From NCBI GenBank assembly GCA_029582165.1, contig CM055888.1:28721408-28785407 (forward strand): 64,000 bases of DNA. Reading direction: 5' to 3'. The DNA comes from Portulaca oleracea (taxonomy: Eukaryota > Streptophyta > Magnoliopsida > Caryophyllales > Portulacaceae). Below are positions 34,560 to 45,373 of this stretch, piece after piece. A model generated the notes under the pieces. The model saw nothing but the letters and a program-made list of their open reading frames with translations, had not been told where the DNA came from and ran no database searches. The position numbers and the translations under genes were made by a program. Positions within the stretch are counted from its first letter, which is position 1. Each line of letters opens with the position of its first letter.

Positions 34560-36500
34560 TTTGAAAATTATTCCCAAGTCAACCTCAGTAGACGCAAAAT
34601 GGGAATCTTCCTCTTAGTAGGCAGTATGTCAATCACATACAATATCAGAAAACACATTGCTCCCACTGAACTTCTTGTAAACACAATATTATCTTTGGCA
34701 CTTCCCAGTATATCAAACTTTTTGATATCCTGGTCAAGAAGGTAAATGATTCCAACTCCTAGAAACTTCCTTAAGACTACAGATGGTCTCTTGAAGTTTA
34801 CAAGTATTCCAACAAAAGACCATTCAGTTGTGTCAAGTACACACCTTTCTTCCAAATCTAATTTTGAAGTCAGTCTTGATGTCTATCTTAGTGAACCCAT
34901 GTTTTTCCTTAAAAACCCTCATATGCCTGCTGGCTCACACCTTCAGACAAATCAACCGAGTTTTAAACTTGGTTGCATGGAATCATGATTTGCTAAAGCT
35001 TCTTTGATATAGGTAGAGTCATTACTTTCTAAAAGTAACATCTCACGCTCATCCATAGAAGATCGATATCTTTGTGGCTGACGGAGTTGTTTACCTGAAC
35101 TTGCTTGGAGTAAAGTTCATGGCACCTCCTCCTCGACGTTTTGAGGAACTTCTACTGCCTCAACCTCGTTCTTAATTTCCCGACTAACAGGAAAATTTGA
35201 ACTAGGATCAAGTAGCGGAGTTTTAGGTGATGATTATGATGATTATAGTGTTGTGTCTCTTGACCTTCGGTAAGTTCAAAAACTCTCCCACTCTATCTTT
35301 TAGAGAATAACATATTCTCTAAGAAGAAAGCAGTTTGAGACACAAACACTTTCCTCTACAACAGTTTGTAGAAGTGATACTCCTTTCTTTCAGAAAACGG
35401 TTGAAGAACCTCTCTTCTCCATATCATATAGGGTGTCCTGCCTAGTGCTTCAGATAATCTTTATTCAATAATTAGAGCTATGGTTAACTGCATGTGTCCC
35501 CAAAAGGTAACAAGCAATGTTAACTCAACCATCATTGATTGCACCATATCTAATGAGGTGTGATTCCTCTTTTAAGATACGTCATTGAATTGTCGTATTC
35601 CTAGAGGAGAGAGTTATGGAACAATTCCACATTCTTTGGAGTGGTCAGTGAAATCTTGGCTCAATTACTCACCTCCTCAATCTAATTGAAGGGTTTTGAT
35701 TTTCTTGCCAAGTTGGTTTTGTACTTCACATTGAAAATCTTTGAACATTTCAAATGATTTGGACTTGTGGCGTATTAAGTAGATATACCCATATCTACTA
35801 AAAAATCATCACTAAAAGTGATGAAAAAAATACAACAAACCTTCTTCTAGCACTAGTGCTCATAGGCCCACATACATCAATATGCTTGCATCCTAATAAG
35901 TCATTAGCTTGTTCACCAATTCCAATAAGAGGTGATTTTAGTCATCTTACTCATCAGGCATGCTTTACAAACATTGAACTTTTCAAAGTTTATGTTTTCC
36001 AAAATCCTGCACTATGCAGTTTTCTGAATGCATTTCTTATTAATATGACTTAAGCTTATAGTGCCAGAATTATGTTTTATTTGAGTCATTTGTTCAAACT
36101 ATTGGCTCAACCATTAGCATCCTTTCGATCGTATCTAGGTGCTCTCATTGTTTCGCCAAGACTACTTCATTTTGGAAATCTTCAAACTATTTTAACATTC
36201 CAGCTTCAGATGAATCTCATAGACATGAATCACCATGTGTTATTTTATTCATCTTTGAAGATTTGAAGTAATTCATCCCTTGTACTTGTGCTCAATTGGA
36301 CTACATACATCCATATGCATGAGTGTTTGTTGGCACGTTCACCCTTTCTTGTAAAAGGTACAATCATGCTTTGAAGACATCACATGTTTCAAAGTCTTAT
36401 CATTCAAAAGTCTATTACTGTGACGCTTTTGAATGCGCTCTGATTTGCATGACTTAGTAGATAGTTACAAGTTTTATGTTTGAACATGAGTTATTCCTTT
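34560..36500 (-). pseudogene. Copia pol remnants of E (integrase, RT)
   Basis: RT: the minus-strand ORF 34568-34855 contains SVGAMCFLILYVIDILP. The catalytic box is YVID at 34628-34639, in which the first of the two key aspartates is replaced by Ile, so RT is dead. Integrase: near 35790-35990 the minus strand in mixed frames gives CKACLMSKMTK, HIDVCGPMSTSARR and FITFSDD. Near 36250-36400 a second, similar start of the integrase core is readable (KKGERA, HMDVCSP in mixed frames). Stops and frameshifts are dense. Confidence 0.7.
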
Positions 36501-36718
36501 TAAACCTTTTGGTTTCAATGTGTTGGGAGTGTTTATCCGAGATTCTCTCTCTCTCTAATTGAGAGTAAGAAATCAAATTTCTACTTATAATGAGAACACG
36601 AACTCACCTATAAATTTCTCTTATAAGTCTTGAGAAATGGATAAACAACCAATTCTTCATAAGGAACTACAACTAATTGCATGTTCCTATTCGTAGGCTG
36701 ACTCTCATCCTTCGAAGC

Positions 36719-37892
36719 TGGAGCGTGGCGCGGTGGGAAAGATTGTAGACTTAGCTTGAGTTGTTGTTGTAGAAGAAATGAGAGAAAACCATAAGCAATA
36801 GAATGAGGGGAGAAAGATGAACATCTCAATCACCTATGCTTGAACTTCTCAACAATAGCCTTGAACTTGAATAATAACAAGAATAATAACCAAAATCAAC
36901 CAATATCAATAACCTTGAACACCAAAGGGATTGGATATGACCTTGGATAAAGGAGATTCCACCACTAAAGGCCTAACACCCCACCATGACCATCATAAAG
37001 GAAAAATCCACCAAATGATCAATAAAGGAATGACTAGAAACACCACCATTTAATCAATGGATAAAGTAATCTAGATTTTGAGAGAAGTTTAGGGAAACCC
37101 TAACCAATGCATAAGCATGTTCATAATTCATCAAAAGCTACCTGGAAAAATTGAGATAACAAGCTATTTATAATAAACTAGGAATTAGGCTAAAACAAGG
37201 CAAAAATAACGAAAATTTGCGTCCGTCCAGAAGAGTGGCTCGGGCGAGCAGACGGGTGTCTCGGCCTCTCAGGCTCCCCGATTGCCTTGGTCGTTGCGTC
37301 AGCTCTGGGCGAGCCAACATCTTGCTCGAGGCGGCGAGCCATCGTCGCGTGTTGTGCTCTCGACTAAGACTGGCAGCGAAGCGGCGCTCGGCGAGCCAAA
37401 GGGTGGCTCGGTCGAGCAATCTCACTGGGTCGCGACACCCTACTGTAAGACACCAAGTCCACGCACGACGACATCCGGCAGGAGCTTGACTCGGGCGAGC
37501 CAATGTGTGGCTCGGGCGAGCAGGTCCTCTGACGCCCAGTTTGCGCTCGACAGGAGCTTGGCTCGGGCGAGCCAAAAGCTCGGCTCGGGCGAGCAGGCTT
37601 TCTGATGCCACGTCCGTGCCTTGAGTTTATTGTTCCCGGGTTTTTTAACACTCGCACCCCGATACCTTCTATTCTCTAGTTCTCGAGACGGCCCGGTCCA
37701 GTCCCGAGGCCTCCAGGGTTGGTGTTGTGAGCAGGCCCCCCCTAAGGAGCCCCGGGGCCCATCCATTGAATGGCCGAGACTAGCTTCCCAACTCCAAAAG
37801 TGCTCGGAAATTGTAACTCAAGGTTCGAGTTGGTCGAAGCGGCTCGCTTGGCAGTGATCTCTAGGGAAGAGAGTGGAACCCGCTCCTCTTCA
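36719..37892 (-). repeat. 3' LTR of element G
   Basis: Direct copy of 40230-41408. It contains GGCTCGGGCGAGCC-type dyads from 37238 to 37600. A minus-strand TATA box (ttataaatag) lies near 37170-37180. It differs from the other LTR almost only within the dyad-rich part (37240-37530). Confidence 0.92.
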
Positions 37893-37906
37893 TCCTCCCC
37901 TTCTTT
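37893..37906 (-). other. Polypurine tract of G
   Basis: The minus strand reads aaagaaggggagga directly before the 3' LTR start. Confidence 0.8.
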
Positions 37907-38273
37907 GAAAAGAGTTGTCCACAACTCTTGGGGGTTCAAAATTAACGGGTATCCATGCAGACCCAAGAGCAAGTATTCCAATAGCCAAAGTAGAGTAACA
38001 CTCAGCAACCCGTCCTTCTCAAAAATGTAGCAATTCCGGTGGAAAGGAGGGGCCAAGTCGACATCACGAAGGACCCGAACATGGCTAGCGCCCATCAACT
38101 TGTTGAAAGCAACAAGGAATTCGTCACATGAGAGCTCGGGTTCAAGGCCAACTGAAATAACCTTTTCCTCGATCAATCCCGATGTGGAAGTAATGGAACT
38201 CGGGTGAGTAGTCATGGATGTGGACTCATGCAGCTCAACTCCATGGCAAGGCTCGGGAGCGATTGAGCATGGC
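37907..38273 (-). other. Region between G ORF and PPT
   Basis: A second open frame (minus 37742-38215, 157 residues) starts with MTTHPSSITSTSGLIEEKVI. It contains a leucine-rich stretch (LLWLLEYLLLGLHGYPLIL) and an acidic run (FKEGEDEEE) before running into the LTR. It matches nothing I know. It may be the eroded end of an ancestral pol or a real second ORF. Confidence 0.35.
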
Positions 38274-39989
38274 TCAACACCGAGACTCTGCGCGCCTAGG
38301 AGTCGTGGGCAAGGGTGAGGGACAAGGGAGGGAGGTTGGAAATTTTTGTGGAGCTAAGGATCGCTCAACCTCACTAGGCTTGCATCCTGATAAAGACAAA
38401 GCTATGGATCGCTTGCCCTCACCAAGAGCACACTCACCCCGTGTTTCGCTCATCATGAGAAGGTTCCTCAACTCACTTCCCACCCAGGTTTTATTTTTAT
38501 GTAGGGTTAAGGGATTCATGTACTCAAGTCCAAGTAATTGATCTTCGCTCAACACACAATGCCAGGAACATTGCACACCAAATTTCCAATAACACTCATT
38601 CAACGACAAATCCTCAAATAACCAATGTCGACCAAACAACATGTATGACTCGTTCAAAAAGTTCAGGACACAACGACCAATATACGAGCAATATTCATCG
38701 AAGGACGACACAATTGAAGAGCTCAAAAACTTAGGTTGAACTAGAATCAAGACATCTTCAATTCCAAATTCGCCACTAAACACCAAACGGACAACAAGAT
38801 TCTTAGTATGCCACTCAAAACATTGGGAATTTTCAACCGGGGACTTCACATGCTCATCATGCAACTTATCTCGCCAACAAACTTCATCAAACAACCAATG
38901 TCTCCCAAATATCATGCACGACTCACCCAAAGACTCTACACCACATCGTACATCTTTCAAGCATGATTCAATAAATTTCAAAGGAGAGTCTTCGGTTACG
39001 TTGTTCTTCCCATGGAGAAGAATTTGGGGGCCCACGGGCGGAGGGAAATGGGAGTCATCACCATGGTTGCTTAAGTCTTCGATTAGTGGCAATGATAAAA
39101 CTAAAGGAGTCTCTTCTTGAGCCCTTTCAACAATGTTGGGAGGGACTCCAAAAGTAGTCATACCAAGAGAGATGTTGGAGTCAACTCTACTGTTGCTAAA
39201 CTCAACAATTGATGGATGTGAGATGAATGAAGGTGCTTCTTCTTGGGGATCTTCAACAAGGGTGAGAGGAAGGGCAAAATCGACGTTCGCATCCTTCTCT
39301 TGGCTTGGAACTTTATCAAGATCACTATGTTCTTCAAGTAGCTCAAGAGGTTTCCCTTCAACGGCCCCAATGACAATAACCCCGTTCATTGACCTTTTCT
39401 CTTTCTCAACGTTTTTCTCTTCAACACCTTCTACCATGTCACCTGTATGCTCTTCCGCACCAAAGGATTCTTCAATCCAAGTTTCAACCATAGCCATTGT
39501 TGGACATTGCAAAGAATCGTGTCCCACACGCCGACATTTGACACACTTCCGGGACGTGACGGTCGTTAGCGGGGAATAGTAAAATGGCTCCTCAATAGTG
39601 TCCCGTCGACGATGGCGTCGAAGCGAATTTCTATCATCGTCACTCGACTCGTAGGAGGGTGGAGGACGGATAGGACTTCGAGCGAGTCTCCGACGTTCAT
39701 CTCGGGATGGAACTTGATGCTCTGGGGCGAGGTTGTCCAACCGCGTTACAATGGCATCAAGGGTACGATTAATGGTGGAGAACCGTTCGTCATGGGTGGC
39801 AAGGCGGTTCTCGATAGCCCGAAGTCGACGGCTACTCTGGTGGCTTGAATTACCTCGATTGGAACCATTGTGACCATCCATTACGAGGGAAAGGTATGGG
39901 ACGGATTGTGTTTGGGATATTTTTGTGGAGTTTGGGGTTTTCTTGTAGTTGGCTTGTGTTTGGCTAAGGGTTCTTTGTGTTTTTCTCAC
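38274..39989 (-). CDS. Gag-type zinc-knuckle protein of element G, intact 571-residue ORF
   Basis: The only long ORF of G, without stop or frameshift. The likely start is Met37 (MDGHNGSNRGN, ATG at 39881); the longest reading starts at 39989. Residues 52-90 form a probable coiled coil (RLRAIENRLATHDERF, RTLDAIVTRLDNL). Residues 95-130 are basic and Ser-rich. A single CX2CX4HX4C zinc knuckle (CVKCRRVGHDSLQC) spans residues 149-162. An acidic linker (170-330) follows. The C-terminal third holds two copies of a ~55-residue block, ESCMIFGRHWLFDEVCW (357-372) and ESYMLFGRHWLFEDLSL (447-463), each with several Cys. FGRHWLF recalls the 'LLGRPWL' turn near the end of gypsy proteases, but no D-S/T-G is present, so protease activity is not expected. 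The usual Gag capsid domain is not visible. Role in RNA packaging is inferred from the knuckle only. Confidence 0.8.
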   Translation of the reverse strand: MRKTQRTLSQTQANYKKTPNSTKISQTQSVPYLSLVMDGHNGSNRGNSSHQSSRRLRAIENRLATHDERFSTINRTLDAIVTRLDNLAPEHQVPSRDERRRLARSPIRPPPSYESSDDDRNSLRRHRRRDTIEEPFYYSPLTTVTSRKCVKCRRVGHDSLQCPTMAMVETWIEESFGAEEHTGDMVEGVEEKNVEKEKRSMNGVIVIGAVEGKPLELLEEHSDLDKVPSQEKDANVDFALPLTLVEDPQEEAPSFISHPSIVEFSNSRVDSNISLGMTTFGVPPNIVERAQEETPLVLSLPLIEDLSNHGDDSHFPPPVGPQILLHGKNNVTEDSPLKFIESCLKDVRCGVESLGESCMIFGRHWLFDEVCWRDKLHDEHVKSPVENSQCFEWHTKNLVVRLVFSGEFGIEDVLILVQPKFLSSSIVSSFDEYCSYIGRCVLNFLNESYMLFGRHWLFEDLSLNECYWKFGVQCSWHCVLSEDQLLGLEYMNPLTLHKNKTWVGSELRNLLMMSETRGECALGEGKRSIALSLSGCKPSEVERSLAPQKFPTSLPCPSPLPTTPRRAESRC

Positions 39990-40215
39990 TTGGGCATTTT
40001 ATCGAACACCTTGTGTGCACAACTTTCCAACTCTTCCTCAAAGCTCCAATATGCATCAAAATCAACAAACACAATAGCAATAACAATTTCTCCAACACAC
40101 TTGGAGTCACAAGGGTTGGGGAACACCAATATTTCAATCAAAATAGCAAAAATCCAACAATAGAGAACAATCTAGCAAGAACAATGGAATACTCAAGCTA
40201 GGTGAATAACCTTGT

Positions 40216-40227
40216 GCTCTGATACCA
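40216..40227 (-). other. Primer binding site of G (initiator tRNA-Met type)
   Basis: The minus strand reads tggtatcagagc, 2 bp from the 5' LTR. Confidence 0.88.
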
Positions 40228-40229
40228 AA

Positions 40230-41408
40230 TGGAGCGTGGCGCGGTGGGAAAGATTGTAGACTTAGCTTGAGTTGTTGTTGTAGAAGAAATGAGAGAAAAC
40301 CATAAGCAATAGAATGAGGGGAGAAAGATGAACATCTCAATCACCTATGCTTGAACTTCTCAACAATAGCCTTGAACTTGAATAATAACAAGAATAATAA
40401 CCAAAATCAACCAATATCAATAACCTTGAACACCAAAGGGATTGGATATGACCTTGGATAAAGGAGATTCCACCACCAAAGGCCTAACACCCCACCATGA
40501 CCATCATAAAGGAAGAATCCACCAAATGATCAATAAAGGAATGACTAGAAACACCACCATTTAATCAATGGATAAAGTAATCTAGATTTTGAGAGAAGTT
40601 TAGGGAAACCCTAACCAATGCATAAGCATGTTCATAATTCATCAAAAGCTACCTGGAAAAATTGAGATAACAAGCTATTTATAATAAACTAGGAATTAGG
40701 CTAAAACAAGGCAAAAATAACGAAAATTCGCGTCCGTCCAGAAGAGTGGCTCGGGCGAGCAGACGGGTGGCTCGGGCGAGCCGCCCTCGATCGCTTGGCC
40801 TGTCGGCTGCAGTTGGGTCGCGGGCGCGACAGAACGCTGGCTCGGGCGAGCCAACATCTTGCTCGGGCGAGCAGGCCATCTGCTCGCGTGTTGTGCTCGA
40901 CTAAGACCTGGCAGAAGCGCTGCTCGGGCGAGCCAAAGGGTGGCTCGGTCGAGCAATCTCACTGGGTCGCGACACCCTACTGTAAGACACCAAGTCCACG
41001 CACGACGTTATCCGGCAGGAGCTTGACTCGGGCGAGCAGGTCCTCTGACGCCCGGTTTGCGCTCGACAGGAGCTTGGCTCGGGCGAGCCAAAAGCTCGGC
41101 TCGGGCGAGCAGGCTTTCTGATGCCACGTCCGTGCCTTGAGTTTATTGTTCCCGGGTTTTTTAACACTCGCACCCCGATACCTTCTATTCTCTAGTTCTC
41201 GAGACGACCCGGTCCAGTCCCGAGGCCTCCAGGGTTGGTGTTGTGAGCAGGCCCCCCCTAAGGAGCCCCGGGGCCCATCCATTGGATGGCCGAGACTAGC
41301 TTCCCAACTCCAAAAGTGCTCGGAAATTGTAACTCAAGGTTCGAGTTGGTCGAAGCGGCTCGCTTGGCAGTGATCTCTAGGGAAGAGAGTGGAACCCGGT
41401 CCTCTTCA
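40230..41408 (-). repeat. 5' LTR of element G
   Basis: Direct copy of 36719-37892. GGCTCGGGCGAGCC-type dyads lie at about 40747, 40768, 40830, 40860, 40920, 40942, 41025, 41075 and 41098. It lacks one 21-bp unit present in the other LTR at about 37501-37521, lost between two copies of the dyad. TATA box near 40678-40690 (minus). Confidence 0.92.
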
Positions 41409-44400
41409 GAAGCACATCTACTTTGCTGTAGATCCTGCACATTTGCATAAATGCGAGTTTCATAGCCAATATCTTATACTGAAAGTGGGTTTAATAAGGG
41501 TAGTGTGTATCATATACACATTTGCCTAGAAATGAAATCATATCTCAAGTCTTCCTTATAGTTATTCACGCTCCCAGTGTCATATATGATCTGGTTGTTA
41601 ACCGGTTGCTATCATTGGTAGTATGTACAACTGTTTGTCCTTACCTTTCCTTTGACTTCTTGTCTTTAATAGATTTCTTAAATCTTATTTTTCCCTTTCA
41701 TTAAAAGACTATCTTTGGTTGCCAATCTTTTGGCTAAAGGGGATCTAAGGTTTCTCATGTTTTAAAATAGTCAAATTATTTCAGAACATGAGTGCCATCA
41801 ATTGGACTTTATCTAGCTTAACCGAGACTATTTGGTTATTGTTTTCATATTTATCAACTTCATCTAGTTCGATGAACTTGGTTTTGAGTTGGTAATATTG
41901 AAATCCTTCCTCTAATCTTGCATGAATACTGTGACATTACATGTATCCATTTGGCTTGATTGACCTCTTAATATTGATGTCTAGCTCAATGTTATATCAA
42001 AGACATGTTTCATTTAATCGCGTCCAAGACAATCTTGCGATGGCAATGCCAATTAAGGAATTGGTGTAATTGTTTTTCTCTTTCTCAAGGAGAAAACAAT
42101 ATTTTATTCATAGTGGAAGTTTGAGTGAAAAGACAAATAATTCTATGAGACCAAAAAATGGTTCATTTTAGTTATTTATTCATCAAAGAAATTAAACTAA
42201 TTTTAACTTCAAATCAAAACACTTTATCAACTCTCATTTAGTGTTTCAATTTACGTAGACCCACAAGACTCATGGGCTCAAGTGGACTTTGGCCCAACAA
42301 ACTCGAGCCCATGTTATCTTTGGTGGATCATCTTATGATCGATCATTCAAAATGACTCTTGGCAAGAAATTTGCATCGAATACAATATTTCTCTTCCTCT
42401 GCTCTTGGCCCAAAACTATTTTGATAGCCAATTTGAATTGACCTAGCTCCCACCCTACTTATTAATGATGGACAAATAATTCGCTTTGGCTTTCTTTATT
42501 TATCCATCTAAGTGGTGTTCGATAGGTTGAGCAATAATTCAATTTTGAGAGTAGGTTTTATTATCCTGAACATCCAATTCTAGGTGAACTCTTTCGAAAA
42601 GCATAAAAGTCATAATAAAACATGCAATAACGAATTTAAAGCATAAATTAAACCCCTAGTATGGCCACCTAGACTTAATCAAACTAATTTAACTAAGCCT
42701 TGACAGTCTTCAAGAAAATCTTCTTGAGTCTTGCAACTTCCTTGGATAGACTCCCACTCGGATCACCACCTCCATTGTTGTTGGGCTCCCACCCAACTTG
42801 ATGTCTCCTATTACAACAAATTTACAAAGTGGACCTCTTAAAGAGACCTTACATGAATTAAATAAACTTAACTGAAATTTAAATTTAAAATTAATTCAAC
42901 GACGGCACGCAGGCCGTATTTCACCCAACCCGGTACGCAGACCGGTAAAACCGACTATCTAAGGCCATACTAGAAGCACATGCAAACAGGTAATATTGCA
43001 ATAATTATATCAATTATAACACATGCTTAAATAACAATTTATAAAGGCATATTTAATTGCAACATAACACATATAAGGAAACAAATACTAAATAAGGTTT
43101 CATAGACATTTCGCATGATTGACAAAATAAACAAAATTCCAAATTTAGTAGATATTGTAAGTTTCCTAAACTTTTCAATTCTATTAATAGATTTTATGCC
43201 TATCAACTGATTTAGTAGTAATAGGATTTAATAATTAATTTCTAAAATTAATTTTAAACTCTAAAACACACGAATTCACGAAAACTGCTGGCAACACGGT
43301 CCGTGTTGGATCAACACGGTCCGTGTTGCTTCCAAGTATTGGTTAATTTCGTTATTGAAAACTTAAATAAAATTATCAAAACTTATCGAATTTAAGAGTC
43401 TCATATCATAATGTTATCTAATAACCCAATATGAAAATTTTCCAGAATTTTAACAATTTTCAAAAGATTGCAAAATTTTAGGGAATTAAACCTTTTAGTT
43501 CGCCGTTTAAGAGGAAAATAAGTAAGAATACTCCAATAAGTTTAAAAATCAAATTTTATAATTTTCAATACAATAGGTTCATCCAATATGCTACGGTAAA
43601 AATTTCAGATTTTTATCAAATTTCTAAAATTAGAATAAAAATCAGAAAAGTAAACAATTATACTTCGCTGTTAATCTGAAAATTAAAGGAAAATTAGTTA
43701 ACAATTTCACAAATTCATGAAAAATTTATCCATAACAAAATGGTTACCCAGTAACCTACTATAAAATTTTCAGAAAATTTGCAAATTTCTGTAAATTTAC
43801 AAAATTCAGAGAAGTAACAAATTTATTTCTCTCAGATCTGAAAATCTAAATTAAAAAATATAATTTAATCGGATAAATTAATGAAAAACTTTTCCCCTAA
43901 AAGTATGGTTACCGAATAACCTACTGTAAAATTTTCAGAAGTTTTACAAATTTCTACAAATTTAAAAAATTCAGAGAAGTAAACAAATTTTATTTCTCTT
44001 TAGATCTGAAAACTCAATCAAAATCCATTTTAATTGGAAAAAATCTACAAAAATCATGGGAAGTCCAGAACACTTCCTGACATCTCCAGTAAAAGATTTG
44101 GAATTTTTCGAATTGTTTTGATATTTTATTTCGATTTTTCATTAAACTTATCATAAATAAACTAAATCAGAAAATAATTCTACAAATTTACTTATTTCAT
44201 GTATTGCCTACTGTTGAACAATATTAAACATAATTGTTTCTAAAATATTCAAAATTAAATCAAGTTCATGCTATATTTAACAATTAAACAAACATAAAAT
44301 TGATTAATTAAAGGCAATAAGAAATAAATAATAATAAAGCATGAAACTTTACAATAAAATTCCAGATTTACTATCATGAATAATAAAGACTAAAACTTTC

Positions 44401-44513
44401 ATTAAGTTTCAAATTTTAGGCATTAATACTATTCTAGCAAATTCATGAAATAATTCAACAATTGACAAAATTATTTATGAATTCAAATACAATACTTTAG
44501 CATGCAATTGGTG
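41409..44513 (-). other. gag/leader region of E, not readable
   Basis: By position this is the 5' interior of copia element E, between its PBS and G. No Gag or zinc knuckle is readable. A short Gly/Asn/Ser-rich stretch near 42710-42800 (minus) and the pair of dyads at 43292-43308 and 43312-43328 (both exact CAACACGGTCCGTGTTG) are the visible features, together with the tandem repeat at 43410-44065. Confidence 0.5.
43410..44065. repeat. Degenerate ~165-bp tandem repeat in E leader
   Basis: Four successive units start at about 43410, 43573, 43740 and 43905. Each begins like 'atggttacc.ataacctactgtaaaattttcag', continues with 'aaatttctacaaattt..aaattcagagaagtaa' and ends 'agatctgaaaa.tc'. The last two are clearly homologous; the first two have diverged. 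Confidence 0.75.
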
Positions 44514-44525
44514 GCTCTGATACCA
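44514..44525 (-). other. Primer binding site of E (initiator tRNA-Met type)
   Basis: The minus strand reads tggtatcagagc, 1 bp from the 5' LTR. Confidence 0.88.
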
Positions 44526-44526
44526 C

Positions 44527-45373
44527 TGTTAGGTTTTAGGTTATCTATTTCCTAAACAGACACAGATTAATTGACGTAATATTCATAACAATTATAAACA
44601 ATTAATCACAACAATTGTAGAGGCTTTAGTAATTATACCAGATCGCTAATTCTGGCTGAAGAAGAGGTTGACCTTCAAGATTCAATGCTGAAATCCTCCA
44701 CTGAAAAGTCCACGCAGCACTCCGGAAACTCGATTGCTAGATCGACCCTATCGAGACGAATCTCAATCTAAGATGTATGTATTTGGTATATGAGAATGTT
44801 TCGGGAAACAGAGAATGTCTCCTGAAATAAGAACTGCAAACTAAAAGAGAGAAGAACTCAGGAAATCACCCTGGTATCTCTCTAAGAGTATCAGGCAGTT
44901 GTTGTTTTTTAATCTCTCACAGAGACCCCTTTATATAGTGTTTAGAAAACCTAGAGAAAGGGCTCAAAACCCTAAAGGGCCGACTTAAGGCAACGGCGTG
45001 CTTCTCAGGCCCAACACGGTCGTTTTGGACTCCAGAAGGTCCATTAACTCGACCCGTGGACACCACGGACCGTGGTGTCCCAACACGGATCGTGTTGGGT
45101 CAACACGGTCCGCGTTGAACCCAGTTCGGTCCGTATTGGGCCGATTTCTCAGAGAAATCACTTTCCAACTTTTCTAAACGTAATACAATATTACTTAGGT
45201 TACATACATTGTTTCAGGGCACTGACTTGTGTGACCCAGTAGGACCAAATAATATAGTTGTAATTAAACATATTCAATTACTAATTATAGAGGTCTCTAG
45301 CAAGACATGTAATTACTATATTACTTTGGTTTAATCTCCGTGTATATCGAACATTGTCGAGACATTCCCAACA
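44527..45373 (-). repeat. 5' LTR of element E
   Basis: Direct copy of 32110-32962. Dyads at 45061-45077 (CACCACGGACCGTGGTG, exact), 45081-45097 and 45101-45117, with an eroded copy near 45012. Minus-strand TATA box ctatataaag near 44930-44939. Confidence 0.9.

Larger units (their letters stand above)
36719..41408 (-). mobile_element. Small non-autonomous LTR element G (TR-GAG-like)
   Basis: LTRs at 36719-37892 and 40230-41408 (TGGAGCGTGG...CTCTTCA) are flanked on both sides by GAAGC (36714-36718 and 41409-41413), a perfect target duplication. The PBS complement is at 40216-40227 and the PPT beside the left LTR, giving the minus strand. The 2.3-kb interior has one long ORF with a zinc knuckle and no protease, RT or integrase. 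This matches terminal-repeat retrotransposons carrying only a Gag-type ORF. Perfect duplication, intact ORF and near-identical LTR flanks suggest a recent insertion, probably mobilised by another element's enzymes. Confidence 0.88.
32110..45373 (-). mobile_element. Degraded Ty1/copia element E, inserted in F, hosting G
   Basis: Direct LTRs at 32110-32962 and 44527-45373 (TGTTAGGTTT...TCCCAACA). The PBS complement (44514-44525) gives the minus strand. The PPT (aagtggcagat before TGTTGGGAATG) and pol remnants in copia order and style (integrase GPMSTSA, RT YVIDIL) identify Ty1/copia. The flanks tcatc and tcctc form a 5-bp target duplication with one mismatch. Pol is badly eroded. The interior is split by G at 36719. 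Confidence 0.85.

Noticed and set aside
37217..37766. Several ORFs of 90-147 residues in the G LTR (also 40679-41282)
   Set aside because: Arg/Ala/Ser-rich translations of the GGCTCGGGCGAGCC dyads in all frames, with no conservation in favour of one frame.
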